Part shown: in pieces, positions 32,225 to 40,802 of the stretch | How the letters are laid out: each line of letters begins with the position of its first letter | Numbering within the stretch: position 1 is the stretch's first letter | NCBI GenBank assembly: GCA_017525905.1 | Contig: JAFXSD010000013.1 | Location: 1-42,146 of the forward strand | Source of the DNA: Elusimicrobiota bacterium | Lineage (GTDB): Bacteria > Elusimicrobiota > Endomicrobiia > Endomicrobiales > Endomicrobiaceae | DNA length: 42,146 bases | Reading direction: 5' to 3' | Notes under the pieces: generated by a model | Seen by the model: the letters and a program-made list of their open reading frames with translations, nothing else | The model's database searches: none | What the model was told of the DNA's origin: nothing | Translations under genes and position numbers: made by a program

Positions 32225-32658
32225 TACAGCCCCAAAGCAACTTTATCATCTACAATAGAAATATTATTATTTTGTAATACTTCTATTGCTTTTTCAACAT
32301 TGTCAAATTTTAATACCATCAATGCTTTTTCGCTGGCTTTTTCAACAAAACCATACATATATTCAAGATCTATATTGTTCTGTGCTAAAATCTTTAATGC
32401 TTTTGCAAGTCCGCCCGGTGTATCGGAAACCTCAACAGCGACCACCGGAGCTATTTTTGCGATAAAACCGTTTTCTTTAAGTATTGTTTTTGCTTTTTCC
32501 GTATCGTTTAAAACTACTCTTAATATTCCGAATTCCGGAGTTTCCGCAATGGTAAGGGCTTTTATATTAATGTTATTATCACCTAATAGTCCGCAAACTT
32601 CAGCAAGTCTTCCTTTAGTATTTTCAATAAAAATTGATACTTGACTAATTGTTTTCAT
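32224..32658 (-). CDS. Tandem ACT-domain regulatory protein
   Basis: The 144-residue protein is made of two ACT domains in tandem (about 5-70 and 72-142; ISQVSIFIENTKGRLAEVCG and VAVEVSDTPGGLAKALKILA), each with the beta-alpha-beta-beta-alpha-beta pattern and the glycine-containing ligand loop that binds amino acids. Such stand-alone proteins commonly lie next to phenylacetate-CoA ligase and indolepyruvate oxidoreductase genes, as here, and are thought to sense aromatic amino acids. AGGAG precedes the ATG. The spacing to paaK is 46 nt, consistent with one operon. Confidence 0.88.
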   Translation of the reverse strand: MKTISQVSIFIENTKGRLAEVCGLLGDNNINIKALTIAETPEFGILRVVLNDTEKAKTILKENGFIAKIAPVVAVEVSDTPGGLAKALKILAQNNIDLEYMYGFVEKASEKALMVLKFDNVEKAIEVLQNNNISIVDDKVALGL

Positions 32659-32704
32659 TTTTATCTCCTTTTAAAAATACCTTGTTTTTTCAATTGTTTT
32701 TCGA

Positions 32705-34009
32705 TTAATGCAACTTTCTTTTATCGATAACTCTCTTGGATTTTCCTTCTGTCCTTGCCAATGTTTTTGGCTCTACCAATTTAACATTAACACCTAAACC
32801 TACCGTTGAATCTATAGCTTTTTTAATTTTAGCTTTTAAGTTTTCAAGTGCTTTTAATTCATCTGTAAATACTTTTTCGTCAACTTCAACCAACACTTCC
32901 AATTTATCCAATGAACCGTCTGCTCTGTCAACTATCAATTGGTAGTTAGGTAAAGCACCGTCTACCTGCAATAATGCATGTTCTATTTGTGTCGGGAACA
33001 CATTTATTCCTCTAACAACTATCATATCGTCCGTTCTGCCCTTTATTTTGCTTAGTCTCGGGACTGTTCTTCCGCATTTGCAGGTTTCATAGGTTATTGC
33101 AACTATATCTCTTGTTCTGTATCTTATTAAAGGAATTGCCTGTTTTGTTAATGTTGTAATTACAAGTTCTCCGGGCTGTCCCTCGGGAACAGGTTGATTT
33201 GTTACAGGATCAATTATTTCAGGATAAAATAAATCCGACCAAATATGAAGTCCTTCTCTTGCCGTACATTCTTGTGCAACTCCGGGACCGCAAATTTCGG
33301 AAAGCCCGTAAATATCGGTTGCTTTCATGTTCAAGGTTTTATCTATTGTATCTCTCATGGCAATACTCCACGGTTCCGAACCGAATATTCCCACTTCCCA
33401 ACTTGATGTTCTCGGGTCAACTCCCAATGCTTTCATTTCTTCTGCCAAATATAAAATATAGCTCGGAGTACAAGCTATAATTCTCGGTTTAAAATCCTGC
33501 ATTAACTTTATTTGCCTTTTTGTTTGTCCGGTTGCTGCAGGAATAATTGTTGCACCAAGTCTGAGTGCTCCGTAATGAAGCCCCAAACCGCCGGTAAATA
33601 AGCCATAACCGTAAGAAATTTGAATTATGTCTCCTTTTTTACCACCAGCACAAGCGATAGAACGAGCTGCAACATTTGCCCAAAGGTTAAGATCTCTTTT
33701 TGTGTAACCTACAACTGTAGGGTTACCTGTTGTTCCGCTCGATACGTGAATTTCCGCAACATTTTTAATGTCTGTAGAAAATAAACCGAACGGATAAGAA
33801 TCTCTCAAATCTTCTTTCGGTGTAAAAGGTAATTTTGTAATATCGTCGATAGATTTAATGTCCGTCGGCACTATTCCCAACTTGTTAAATTTCTGTTTGT
33901 AAACAGGTGAATTATCATAGATGTATTTCACAACTTTTACTAATCTTTCCGATTGTAAATTTTTCAAATTTTCTCTCGATGCACATTCAATTGCTTCATT
34001 GTAAATCAT
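32705..34009 (-). CDS. paaK: Phenylacetate--CoA ligase
   Basis: This is an AMP-forming acyl-CoA ligase of the ANL superfamily, 434 residues. The phosphate-binding loop is SSGTTGNPTVVGYTKRD (about 89-105), the adenine motif DIYGLSEICGPG (about 230) and the C-terminal hinge DDMIVVRGINVFPTQIE (about 330). The open frame reaches 13 codons further upstream, but ATG 34009 (MIYNEAIECASREN) follows GAGGAG by 6 nt. Beside iorAB it would interconvert arylacetyl-CoA and arylacetate, possibly yielding ATP in the reverse direction. That direction is inferred from the operon and from peptide-fermenting anaerobes. Confidence 0.93.
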   Translation of the reverse strand: MIYNEAIECASRENLKNLQSERLVKVVKYIYDNSPVYKQKFNKLGIVPTDIKSIDDITKLPFTPKEDLRDSYPFGLFSTDIKNVAEIHVSSGTTGNPTVVGYTKRDLNLWANVAARSIACAGGKKGDIIQISYGYGLFTGGLGLHYGALRLGATIIPAATGQTKRQIKLMQDFKPRIIACTPSYILYLAEEMKALGVDPRTSSWEVGIFGSEPWSIAMRDTIDKTLNMKATDIYGLSEICGPGVAQECTAREGLHIWSDLFYPEIIDPVTNQPVPEGQPGELVITTLTKQAIPLIRYRTRDIVAITYETCKCGRTVPRLSKIKGRTDDMIVVRGINVFPTQIEHALLQVDGALPNYQLIVDRADGSLDKLEVLVEVDEKVFTDELKALENLKAKIKKAIDSTVGLGVNVKLVEPKTLARTEGKSKRVIDKRKLH

Positions 34010-34040
34010 ACTTTCTCCTCTACAACAACTTATAACGATA

Positions 34041-34059
34041 AAAATCACAAAGTGATTTT
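34041..34059. terminator. Short hairpin between iorB and paaK
   Basis: AAAATCAC (34041-34048) and GTGATTTT (34052-34059) flank a 3-nt loop. On the plus strand a T-run follows; on the minus strand, the direction of transcription, TTTTTATCG follows. It may be an intrinsic terminator or attenuator within the operon. It resembles the hairpins of the 8-bp repeat elements at 32204 and 34564. Confidence 0.55.
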
Positions 34060-34081
34060 TTATTTTTTAGTTTAACAACTA

Positions 34082-34549
34082 TTATACTATCGCTGATTTA
34101 AAAATTTCTAAATTCTTCTCTACAAACTGCGGTTTTATTACCGATTTTAATGCTTTTTCCCAACTTTCTTGTGAAATATCAAGATGTTTTGATAATACTC
34201 CCAACATATATGTATTTAAAAATTTGGGATTTGTTATTTTTTCCTGTCCTTTAACAAAATCTTCAAATAAATCTACACCGTCTTTTTTTAACATGAATTT
34301 CATTCTTTCATGTTCACCTTTTTCGAAAGAAAGCAAGAAATCCGCTTTACCGCACTCTATTATCGGTGAAAACACTTCTTTTCCGAACCTTAAATGAGAT
34401 TCCACCGAACCGCCTCTTTGTGCCATTCCGTGAACTTCTGATTTTTTTACATGGTGTCCGTCATACATTGCCGCAAGACCGACAATTTCCGCAGCGGTAA
34501 GTATTCCCTGACCGCCGGTCCCGCAAAATAATATGTTTATTGTATCCAT
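34082..34549 (-). CDS. iorB: Indolepyruvate:ferredoxin oxidoreductase, beta subunit
   Basis: This is the small (gamma-domain) subunit of the IorAB enzyme, which oxidatively decarboxylates arylpyruvates (from Trp, Phe, Tyr) to arylacetyl-CoA and reduces ferredoxin. The 155-residue protein shows LFCGTGGQGILTAAEIVGLA (about 7-26) and SEVHGMAQRGGSVESHLRFG (about 37-56), both typical. The open frame begins 25 codons earlier inside a repeat; ATG 34549 (MDTINILF) has AGGAG 7 nt upstream and is chosen. At 155 residues it is somewhat shorter than many IorB proteins (about 190). iorA lies upstream, separated by 142 nt with two repeat elements. Confidence 0.92.
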   Translation of the reverse strand: MDTINILFCGTGGQGILTAAEIVGLAAMYDGHHVKKSEVHGMAQRGGSVESHLRFGKEVFSPIIECGKADFLLSFEKGEHERMKFMLKKDGVDLFEDFVKGQEKITNPKFLNTYMLGVLSKHLDISQESWEKALKSVIKPQFVEKNLEIFKSAIV

Positions 34550-34563
34550 TGTTAACTCCTTAA

Positions 34564-34622
34564 AAAATCGCTTTGCGATTTTGATGTACGGATGTATGGA
34601 TGAATGGATGTAAGGAAACGAC
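34564..34622 (+). repeat. Hairpin plus four 8-bp units (copy 2)
   Basis: A perfect hairpin AAAATCGC-TTT-GCGATTTT (34564-34582) is followed by GATGTACG, GATGTATG, GATGAATG, GATGTAAG and then GAAACGAC (34615-34622). The hairpin sequence differs from that of copy 1 (32204-32224) but the four-unit array and the terminal 8-mer are the same. It occupies the iorB leader, so it may affect iorB expression. Confidence 0.65.
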
Positions 34623-34635
34623 AATTTAAAATATT

Positions 34636-34691
34636 TTTGTTGTTTCTATACTTCTATCCCTCTATACCTCCAACTATCTACTTCGTTCTAT
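34636..34691 (-). repeat. Degenerate 8-bp unit array (copy 3)
   Basis: On the minus strand units GATAGTTG, GAGGTATA, GAGGGATA, GAAGTATA run into GAAACAAC, the same plan as copies 1 and 2 but more diverged. A 14-bp tandem (GAAGTAGATAGAAC) overlaps the iorA stop codon. Copies 2 and 3 face each other, so their ends (GAAACGACAA and TTGTTGTTTC) form an imperfect inverted repeat. Confidence 0.45.
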
Positions 34692-36407
34692 CTACTTCGT
34701 TTCTTCCAATGCACCGAACTTGCATTGTTGTACACAAACATTGCAACCTGCACATAAGTTTTCGTTCAATTTTATGTTTCCGTTTTCATCTTTAAATATT
34801 GCAGGGCAATCCACACTTACACACATATAACATTTTTTGCATTTGTCTGCATAAAATTTCGGTGCCGGTTTTTTTGTTCTGTCTATCATCTTGCAAAGAC
34901 CTATTCTTACTATCAAAACAGAAAGTTCGTCTTTTGCAGTATATTCTTTTATTTTAGATTCTATTACAGCCGAACTGTCACCGATAACTTCAACATTGTC
35001 TGCTCCGCAGGCTTTACATAAAGTAACCAAATCAAGTCTCTTTGTTTGCTCGCCTTTAGCGGTAACTCCAGTTGCAGGGTTAGGTTGCGCACCTGTCATT
35101 GCCGTTGTTCCGTTATCAAGAATAATTATTACACCTTTGGTTTTATTGTATGCACAATTAACAAGTCCTTCTATACCTGAATGACAAAATGTTGAATCGC
35201 CGATAACGGCAACAGCTTTATCTTTACCTAAAATTTTGGTTAAACTGCTCATTATCGTTACACTCGAACCCATACAAACCGTGGTATGAAGTGCCGATAA
35301 AGGAGGTGTTGCACCGAGAGTATAACAACCGATATCACCGGCGACAACAACTTTGGTTTTTCTTAAAGCAACAAATGTTGCTCTGTGAGGACATCCAGGA
35401 CACAAAACAGGTTTTCTTCCCGCCTGAGGATACGTGGTTTTAGGTTTACCTTCAACTATATCTCTAACGGATTCCGGATTAAGTTCCCCTACTCTGTATG
35501 TATAATGTTTTCCCTGACATTTTATTCCCATCTGTAAAAGATGTTCTTCTATGAAAGGTTCACTTTCTTCAACGACAACAACCTTTTCCACCTGAGAACA
35601 AAACTCTTTTATTTTCTTGTCCGGGAAAGGAAACGGCATAGAAAGTTTTAATACGGAAGCATTCGGATACACTTCTTTAACATACATATAAGAAACACTG
35701 TCCGTAACTATGCCCAACTTCTTATCTTTTATTTCAATAAAATTTTCCGCTAAATTATCGGAAAATTCTTGTATTTTCAACAATTTTTCTTCTAAGTCTA
35801 TATGTTTTTTGTAAGCATTTGCCGGTACCATAACATATTTTCTGGGATTTTTTTCAAAAGGTTTATCGGCAACTTCTACTCTTTGCCCTATTTCAACCGT
35901 TTCTTTAGTATGAGCAACTCTGGTCGTCATTCTAAACAAAACAGGGGTATCGAACTTTTCACTTATTTCATAAGCAAGTTTTATTAATTTTTTTGCTTCT
36001 TGCGGTGAAGAAGGCTCAAGTAACGGAATTTTTGCAAACTTTGCAATAAGTCTGTTATCCTGCTCGTTTTGAGACGAGTGCATTCCCGGATCATCGCCGG
36101 TAACAATAACAAAACCCGCATTTATTCCCGAATATGTTGCCGTCATCAAAGGGTCCATCGCAACATTTACTCCCACATGTTTCGACGAATAAATTGACCT
36201 TACTCCGGCAAAAGCGGCACCTAATGCAACTTCAAAAGCCACTTTTTCGTTTATTGACCACTGTGCATCCACTTCTTTAAACTGTGCCAAATACTCTAAA
36301 ATGTCTGTTGCAGGTGTTCCCGGATAGGAAGCTGCAAATTTTAGTCCTGCCTCGTAAGCTCCTTGTGCAAGAGCTTCGTTTCCTGATAAAAGTTTATAGT
36401 TATTCAT
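34692..36407 (-). CDS. iorA: Indolepyruvate:ferredoxin oxidoreductase, alpha subunit
   Basis: This is the large subunit of IorAB, 571 residues. The N-terminal pyrimidine-binding domain has LLSGNEALAQGAYEAGLKFA and SYPGTPATDI. The thiamine-diphosphate domain contains CPGCPHRATF (about 338), GDIGCYTLG and GDSTFCHSGIEG-LVNCAYNK. The C-terminus carries a ferredoxin-like domain with two [4Fe-4S] cysteine sets (CKKCYMCVSVDCP and CAGCNVCVQQCKFG, about 525-565). With IorB it converts aryl 2-oxoacids to arylacetyl-CoA and reduced ferredoxin, an energy-yielding step of amino-acid fermentation in anaerobes. It is the first gene of the iorA-iorB-paaK-ACT run. Confidence 0.96.
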   Translation of the reverse strand: MNNYKLLSGNEALAQGAYEAGLKFAASYPGTPATDILEYLAQFKEVDAQWSINEKVAFEVALGAAFAGVRSIYSSKHVGVNVAMDPLMTATYSGINAGFVIVTGDDPGMHSSQNEQDNRLIAKFAKIPLLEPSSPQEAKKLIKLAYEISEKFDTPVLFRMTTRVAHTKETVEIGQRVEVADKPFEKNPRKYVMVPANAYKKHIDLEEKLLKIQEFSDNLAENFIEIKDKKLGIVTDSVSYMYVKEVYPNASVLKLSMPFPFPDKKIKEFCSQVEKVVVVEESEPFIEEHLLQMGIKCQGKHYTYRVGELNPESVRDIVEGKPKTTYPQAGRKPVLCPGCPHRATFVALRKTKVVVAGDIGCYTLGATPPLSALHTTVCMGSSVTIMSSLTKILGKDKAVAVIGDSTFCHSGIEGLVNCAYNKTKGVIIILDNGTTAMTGAQPNPATGVTAKGEQTKRLDLVTLCKACGADNVEVIGDSSAVIESKIKEYTAKDELSVLIVRIGLCKMIDRTKKPAPKFYADKCKKCYMCVSVDCPAIFKDENGNIKLNENLCAGCNVCVQQCKFGALEETK

Positions 36408-36417
36408 AATTGCATAT

Positions 36418-36445
36418 TCTATATAATTTGACGGCTGTTGTGCAA
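36418..36445 (-). promoter_or_regulatory. Probable promoter of the iorA operon
   Basis: On the minus strand TTGCAC (36445-36440) is separated by 16 nt from TATAGA (36423-36418), 10 nt before the iorA start codon. Both hexamers are close to the sigma-70 consensus. The short leader would leave little room for regulation. A weaker plus-strand pair, TTGACG (36428) and GATTAT (36451), could serve the M23 gene. Confidence 0.4.
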
Positions 36446-36517
36446 GGAAAGATTATCAAAATATTATTAAATAATTGAAAAATATTGCATTTTATATTAT
36501 CATATAATTCGATTACT

Positions 36518-37939
36518 ATGAAAAAATTTATTTTTTATTTATTATCATTTTTTATTATTTTATTTATCGGCTGCAAAAATGACAACATGGAAATAGATAT
36601 AACGGAAGTTCCGGAAACGGACAAGGTTGTATTTCAACACGGTGACATATTTATAGATACTTTTGAACAGACAAAATTATCAAGACAAGAAGGTAATAAA
36701 ATATTAAACGAACTGAAAAAACATGTAAATATCGGTGATTATAAAGAAGGCGAGTTTTATGAAATAACCTATGCCCCCAAAAAAGCAAAATTATCAAAAA
36801 AAGAAAGTAACAAACTGTTAACCAAATTAAAAAAACAAAATATAAATCCGAACAATATTGAGGATAATGAATTTTATAAAATAGTAACGGATTCCGTTGA
36901 ACAAACAAATTTTTCACAGCAGGAAAGTGATAAAATATTGGACGAATTAAAAAAACAAAATATAAATCTTGGCAAGATTAACCGAAAAGATTTTTATGAA
37001 ATAGTACATTCCACAAACACGGACGTTGATCAAACTTGGACAAACTTCAAGTATTACCCTAAAGGTCAATATTTTTATTCCGTAGACAAATCCACGGACG
37101 ATGTCATAACTTCCGAAAAAATAGAACTGCATACAACTTCACAAATTTTTGAAGTTTCCGGAACGATAGAAAACTCATTATGGGAATCTATGTCCGCTTC
37201 AAATATTAAACCTGCTATAATTCTTGATTTTGCCGATGTATTTGCTTGGCAAATAGATTTTCTTACGGACTGCAGGCAAGGTGACGTATATAAAGTTATA
37301 TATGAAATAATAACTTTGGAAAAAAAAGATTCAGTTCTTTCATCAAAAATTCTTGCCGGACAATATATTACATCAACATCGTTGAATACTGCTATCTGTT
37401 TTACAAATTCTAACGGTGATGAAGGTTATTTTGATGAAAACGGAAAATCGGTAAAGAGTGCATTTTTAAAAGCGCCTTTGCAATTTAAAAGAATTTCCTC
37501 TTATTTTACAAAGAAAAGATTTCATCCTATATTAAAGTATTACAGAGCGCATGAAGGTATAGATTATGCCGCACCTATGGGTACACCGGTATCGGCGGTA
37601 GGTGACGGAATAGTAATAAAATCACAATACACCGGCGGTTATGGAAACCTCGTAATAATAAAGCATCCCAACGGTTATGAAACATATTACGGTCATTTAT
37701 CAAAATACGGTAAAGGTGTAAAAAAAGGTGTTAGAGTAAAACAAGGGCAGGTTATAGGGTATGTAGGTGCTACAGGTCTTGCAACCGGACCGCATTTGGA
37801 TTTCAGAATAAAAAAGAACGGATCATTTTTTAATTACCTTACAATGAAAATGCCTCCAACTTATACATTAACCGGCAAAAACAAAGAAGATTTTGATACA
37901 TATAAAGAAAATATTTTAAGCAAACTCGAATCATTGTAA
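36518..37939 (+). CDS. M23 family lipoprotein peptidase with three internal repeats
   Basis: This is a putative peptidoglycan endopeptidase or septation regulator, 473 residues. The lipobox IGC follows the signal peptide (cysteine about 18) when ATG 36518 (MKKFIFYLL) is used; the longer frame gives no signal peptide. Residues about 45-165 hold three repeats of about 40 residues (LS..E.NK.L..LKK..N.....FYEI), with 23 identical bases at 36825-36847 and 36945-36967. The LytM/M23 domain (about 340-440) has HEGIDYAAPMGTPV with the first zinc ligands. The usual GPHLHF is GPHLDF, so the third zinc ligand is aspartate instead of histidine. It might be a weak or regulatory peptidase, as with EnvC-like proteins, though D can bind zinc. 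Confidence 0.82.
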   Translation: MKKFIFYLLSFFIILFIGCKNDNMEIDITEVPETDKVVFQHGDIFIDTFEQTKLSRQEGNKILNELKKHVNIGDYKEGEFYEITYAPKKAKLSKKESNKLLTKLKKQNINPNNIEDNEFYKIVTDSVEQTNFSQQESDKILDELKKQNINLGKINRKDFYEIVHSTNTDVDQTWTNFKYYPKGQYFYSVDKSTDDVITSEKIELHTTSQIFEVSGTIENSLWESMSASNIKPAIILDFADVFAWQIDFLTDCRQGDVYKVIYEIITLEKKDSVLSSKILAGQYITSTSLNTAICFTNSNGDEGYFDENGKSVKSAFLKAPLQFKRISSYFTKKRFHPILKYYRAHEGIDYAAPMGTPVSAVGDGIVIKSQYTGGYGNLVIIKHPNGYETYYGHLSKYGKGVKKGVRVKQGQVIGYVGATGLATGPHLDFRIKKNGSFFNYLTMKMPPTYTLTGKNKEDFDTYKENILSKLESL

Positions 37940-37990
37940 AAAATAATTTACTTACCAAAAAAACATTAAAAAAAATTATTTATTTTGTGC

Positions 37991-38019
37991 TTGACTATTA
38001 TGTATCAATTTTATATACT
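37991..38019 (+). promoter_or_regulatory. dnaA promoter
   Basis: TTGACT (37991-37996) and TATACT (38014-38019) are separated by exactly 17 nt, an excellent sigma-70-type promoter. The start of transcription would fall near 38026, giving a leader of about 80 nt that includes the inverted pair of DnaA boxes. Confidence 0.75.
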
Positions 38020-38075
38020 TTTTTGACGATAAAACTTAAAAAAATTTTTTTGTTTTTTATTATTTTTTAAATGAC

Positions 38076-38094
38076 TTATCCACAATGTGGATAA
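38076..38094. promoter_or_regulatory. Inverted pair of perfect DnaA boxes
   Basis: TTATCCACA (38076-38084) and its reverse complement TGTGGATAA (38086-38094) are separated by one base and lie between the dnaA promoter and start codon. DnaA binding here would give autorepression and may be part of the origin. Two exact boxes this close are very unlikely by chance. Confidence 0.85.
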
Positions 38095-38107
38095 GTTTGG
38101 GGATAAA

Positions 38108-39460
38108 ATGGATAGTTCTATTATAGATGCATGGAAAAAGGTTGTGGATAACTTGACATTATCCATAGGACAAGCTTCGGTAAGTTTGTGGTTTAAAGGT
38201 GTAAAACCTATTTCTTTAAATGAAAATACTTTTACAATATCAGTGCCGAATAAGTTTTTTTCCGATTGGATTGAAAAAAATCAGCAGTTCAATATTGAAC
38301 AAAATTTAAAAGGTATTTATTCTAAAGATATAAAACTTGAATATAAAATTGAAAAAGATCTTTCTGATGAAATATCAAAAGTTAATAACATAACTATTCA
38401 TCCTGTTGTTCCTATGCCCCCTGTAGTAAAAGATCAGCTTAACCCGAAATTTACATTTGAAAGATTTATCATCGGTAACTCTAACAGATTTGCTTCGGGA
38501 TGCGCCGAAGCCGTGACAAAAAATCCGGGAAAACAATTTAATCCTTTATTTATATACGGCGGTGTAGGTCTCGGTAAAACACATTTGATGCATGCCATAG
38601 GAAATGAATTAAAAAAGAATTTCCCTAATTTCAGAATATTGTATGTAACATGTGAAACTTTTGTTTCCGACTTTATTGAAGCTATAAGGTTTCAAGAAAA
38701 AATGTCTGCATTTAAAAATAAATACAGGAATCTTGATTGCCTTTTAATAGACGATATTCAATTCCTTACAAAAAATGCGGGAAGATCCCAAGAAGAGTTT
38801 TTTAATGTTTTTAATACATTAAAAGACGGCGGTAAACAAATAGTTATTGCCTCCGATAGACCTCAGGATAAATTGGAAGTTGAAGAAAGATTAATTTCAA
38901 GATTTAAATGGGGTAACACCGTTGATATTCAAAAACCGGATTTAGAAACAAGAATTGCAATATTAAAGAAAAAAGCCGAAGAAGAAGGATTTTCTGTTCC
39001 CGAAGATATTGTTGTATTTATTGCATCTCAAATAAAATCTAATATCAGAGAATTGGAGGGTGCATTATTAAGAGTTACTTCTTTTATTAAATTTACAAAT
39101 ACACCTTTTACATTAGATGCGGTTAAAATAATACTAAAAGATATTGTTGTTCCGGAAGAAAATGTACAAATAACTATAGATAAAATTCAAAAAGTTGTTG
39201 CGGAAGAATATCATTTAACAGTAAAAGATTTAAAAATTAAAAAAAGAACCAAAGAGCTTGCGGTACCGAGACAGATTGCAATGTATTTAGCAAGATCTTT
39301 AACCGATATGTCTACTACGGAAATAGGTGACACTTTCGGCGGAAGAGATCATACTACGGTTATGCATGCTTATAATAAGATATCAAAAGATGTAGAAAAT
39401 GATGCATGGTTTGCTGCTGAAATTAACAAAATTATTAAATTAATAAAAGAAGATAATTAG
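38108..39460 (+). CDS. dnaA: Chromosomal replication initiator DnaA
   Basis: DnaA is the AAA+ initiator that binds DnaA boxes, opens the origin and loads the replicative helicase. The 450-residue protein has domain I (IIDAWKKVVDNLTLSIGQAS), a short linker, FTFERFIIGNSNRFA, Walker A YGGVGLGKTHLMHAIG (about 150-165), Walker B LLIDDIQFL, the initiator-specific arginine finger region ERLISRFKWG, and the domain IV signature GDTFGGRDHTTVMHAYNKI (about 408-426). The frame also opens at GTG 38087, but that codon lies inside a DnaA box. ATG 38108 (MDSSIIDAW) fits the family. A weak GGGG site lies 7 nt upstream. Confidence 0.97.
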   Translation: MDSSIIDAWKKVVDNLTLSIGQASVSLWFKGVKPISLNENTFTISVPNKFFSDWIEKNQQFNIEQNLKGIYSKDIKLEYKIEKDLSDEISKVNNITIHPVVPMPPVVKDQLNPKFTFERFIIGNSNRFASGCAEAVTKNPGKQFNPLFIYGGVGLGKTHLMHAIGNELKKNFPNFRILYVTCETFVSDFIEAIRFQEKMSAFKNKYRNLDCLLIDDIQFLTKNAGRSQEEFFNVFNTLKDGGKQIVIASDRPQDKLEVEERLISRFKWGNTVDIQKPDLETRIAILKKKAEEEGFSVPEDIVVFIASQIKSNIRELEGALLRVTSFIKFTNTPFTLDAVKIILKDIVVPEENVQITIDKIQKVVAEEYHLTVKDLKIKKRTKELAVPRQIAMYLARSLTDMSTTEIGDTFGGRDHTTVMHAYNKISKDVENDAWFAAEINKIIKLIKEDN

Positions 39461-39681
39461 TTGTTAATATTTTTGTTAATTATTTGATTTTTTGATAATA
39501 AAAGGAATTTATTCTAATATGTTGATAATATTAAAAAGTTATTAACATAATTATTAACTTTAAATTTATAAAAAAAATATTTGATAATTATGATTTTTTT
39601 AAAATTAGAATAAAATTGTAAGTTATCAACAAATATTATTATTATAATTAAATTTTTTTAAATAAAAAGGAGGAAAAAGTA
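39461..39681. other. AT-rich dnaA-dnaN intergenic region, candidate oriC
   Basis: Over 85% of the 221 nt is A or T by eye. TTATCAACA-type DnaA boxes (one base from consensus) occur inverted at 39520-39528 and direct at 39623-39631, with TTATTAACA-like sequences between. Together with the perfect boxes before dnaA this is a good origin candidate: boxes flanking an easily melted tract. No gene is seen. Confidence 0.55.
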
Positions 39682-40800
39682 ATGAAGGTAATTTGTTCAA
39701 AAGATGAATTAATAAAGGGGATGCAGATAGTTCAACCTGTAATAGCATCAAAAATAACTTTACCTGTATTATCCAACTTTTTATTTGAAACTGAAAAAGA
39801 TAAAATAAAATTATCAGCAACAGATTTAGAAATAGGTGTAACATGTTATATAAAAGCAGAGATTATAAGTGAAGGTGCGATAACAATACCTGCAAAAAGA
39901 TTTTCCGATATTATAAAAGAAGTTTCAGACGGTAATATAGAAATAAAATCAGATGAAACAAATCAAATAAATATAAAAGCAAATAAATCTAAATTTGTTT
40001 TAATGGGTATAGATAAAAAAGATTATCCTTCACTTCCGGATTTTCAAAAAGAAAATATTTTTTCTTTAAAAACACAAGTTTTAAATTCCATGCTTAAAAA
40101 AACAATATTTGCAGTATCTAAAGATTCTCAAAGATATGTTTTAAACGGTGTATGTTTTATAGTTGAAGACGGTGTTGTAAAAGCTGTATCTACCGACGGC
40201 AGAAGATTATCTTATATAAATATGGACGGTGTTAACAAGAAAATTAAAGGTAAAGTAATTATTCCTACTAAAGCGGTATCCGATATTTTAAGATTAATTT
40301 CTTCCAATGATAAAGTGGAAGAAGTTCAAATAAGTTTAAGTGATAATTTAATGACCGTTATGATAGGAGATATAACATTTCAAACAAAATTAATAGAAGG
40401 TGTATTTCCCAACTATGAACAAGTAATTCCTAAAAAAACAATGTCTAAAATAAAATTAAATGTTGCAAATACAATTTCAGCGGTAAAACAGATGGCATTA
40501 CTTACAGGCGATAAACTAGTTGCGGACAGAGCATCGTCCATTAAATTAAGTTTTGAAAAGAATAAAATGATAGTTTCCGCAAACACGGTAGGTTTAGGTT
40601 CCGGAGAAGCGGAAGTTGAAACGGAATATTCGGGCGAAGTATTTGATATAAATTTTAATCCTAACTACATTAAAGATATTTTACAAAACATAGAAGATGA
40701 AAATATTTATTTTTCATATACAACTTCACAAAATCCTGTTGTTATAACACCGGAAAAAAATAAAAATTATCTCTGTGTAGTTATGCCGATGAGAAGTTAA
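39682..40800 (+). CDS. dnaN: DNA polymerase III beta subunit (sliding clamp)
   Basis: The sliding clamp is a ring-shaped dimer that tethers DNA polymerase III and many repair proteins to DNA. The 372-residue protein contains three clamp domains of about 120 residues. It starts MKVICSKDELIKGMQIVQPV, has LSATDLEIGV (about 48-57), GVCFIVEDGVVKAVSTDGRR (about 156) and ends CVVMPMRS, all typical. A strong AAGGAGG site lies 8 nt before the ATG. dciA follows after 2 nt. Proteins with QL-type tails, such as the radical SAM protein at 28920, could bind this clamp. Confidence 0.97.
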   Translation: MKVICSKDELIKGMQIVQPVIASKITLPVLSNFLFETEKDKIKLSATDLEIGVTCYIKAEIISEGAITIPAKRFSDIIKEVSDGNIEIKSDETNQINIKANKSKFVLMGIDKKDYPSLPDFQKENIFSLKTQVLNSMLKKTIFAVSKDSQRYVLNGVCFIVEDGVVKAVSTDGRRLSYINMDGVNKKIKGKVIIPTKAVSDILRLISSNDKVEEVQISLSDNLMTVMIGDITFQTKLIEGVFPNYEQVIPKKTMSKIKLNVANTISAVKQMALLTGDKLVADRASSIKLSFEKNKMIVSANTVGLGSGEAEVETEYSGEVFDINFNPNYIKDILQNIEDENIYFSYTTSQNPVVITPEKNKNYLCVVMPMRS

Positions 40801-40802
40801 AA

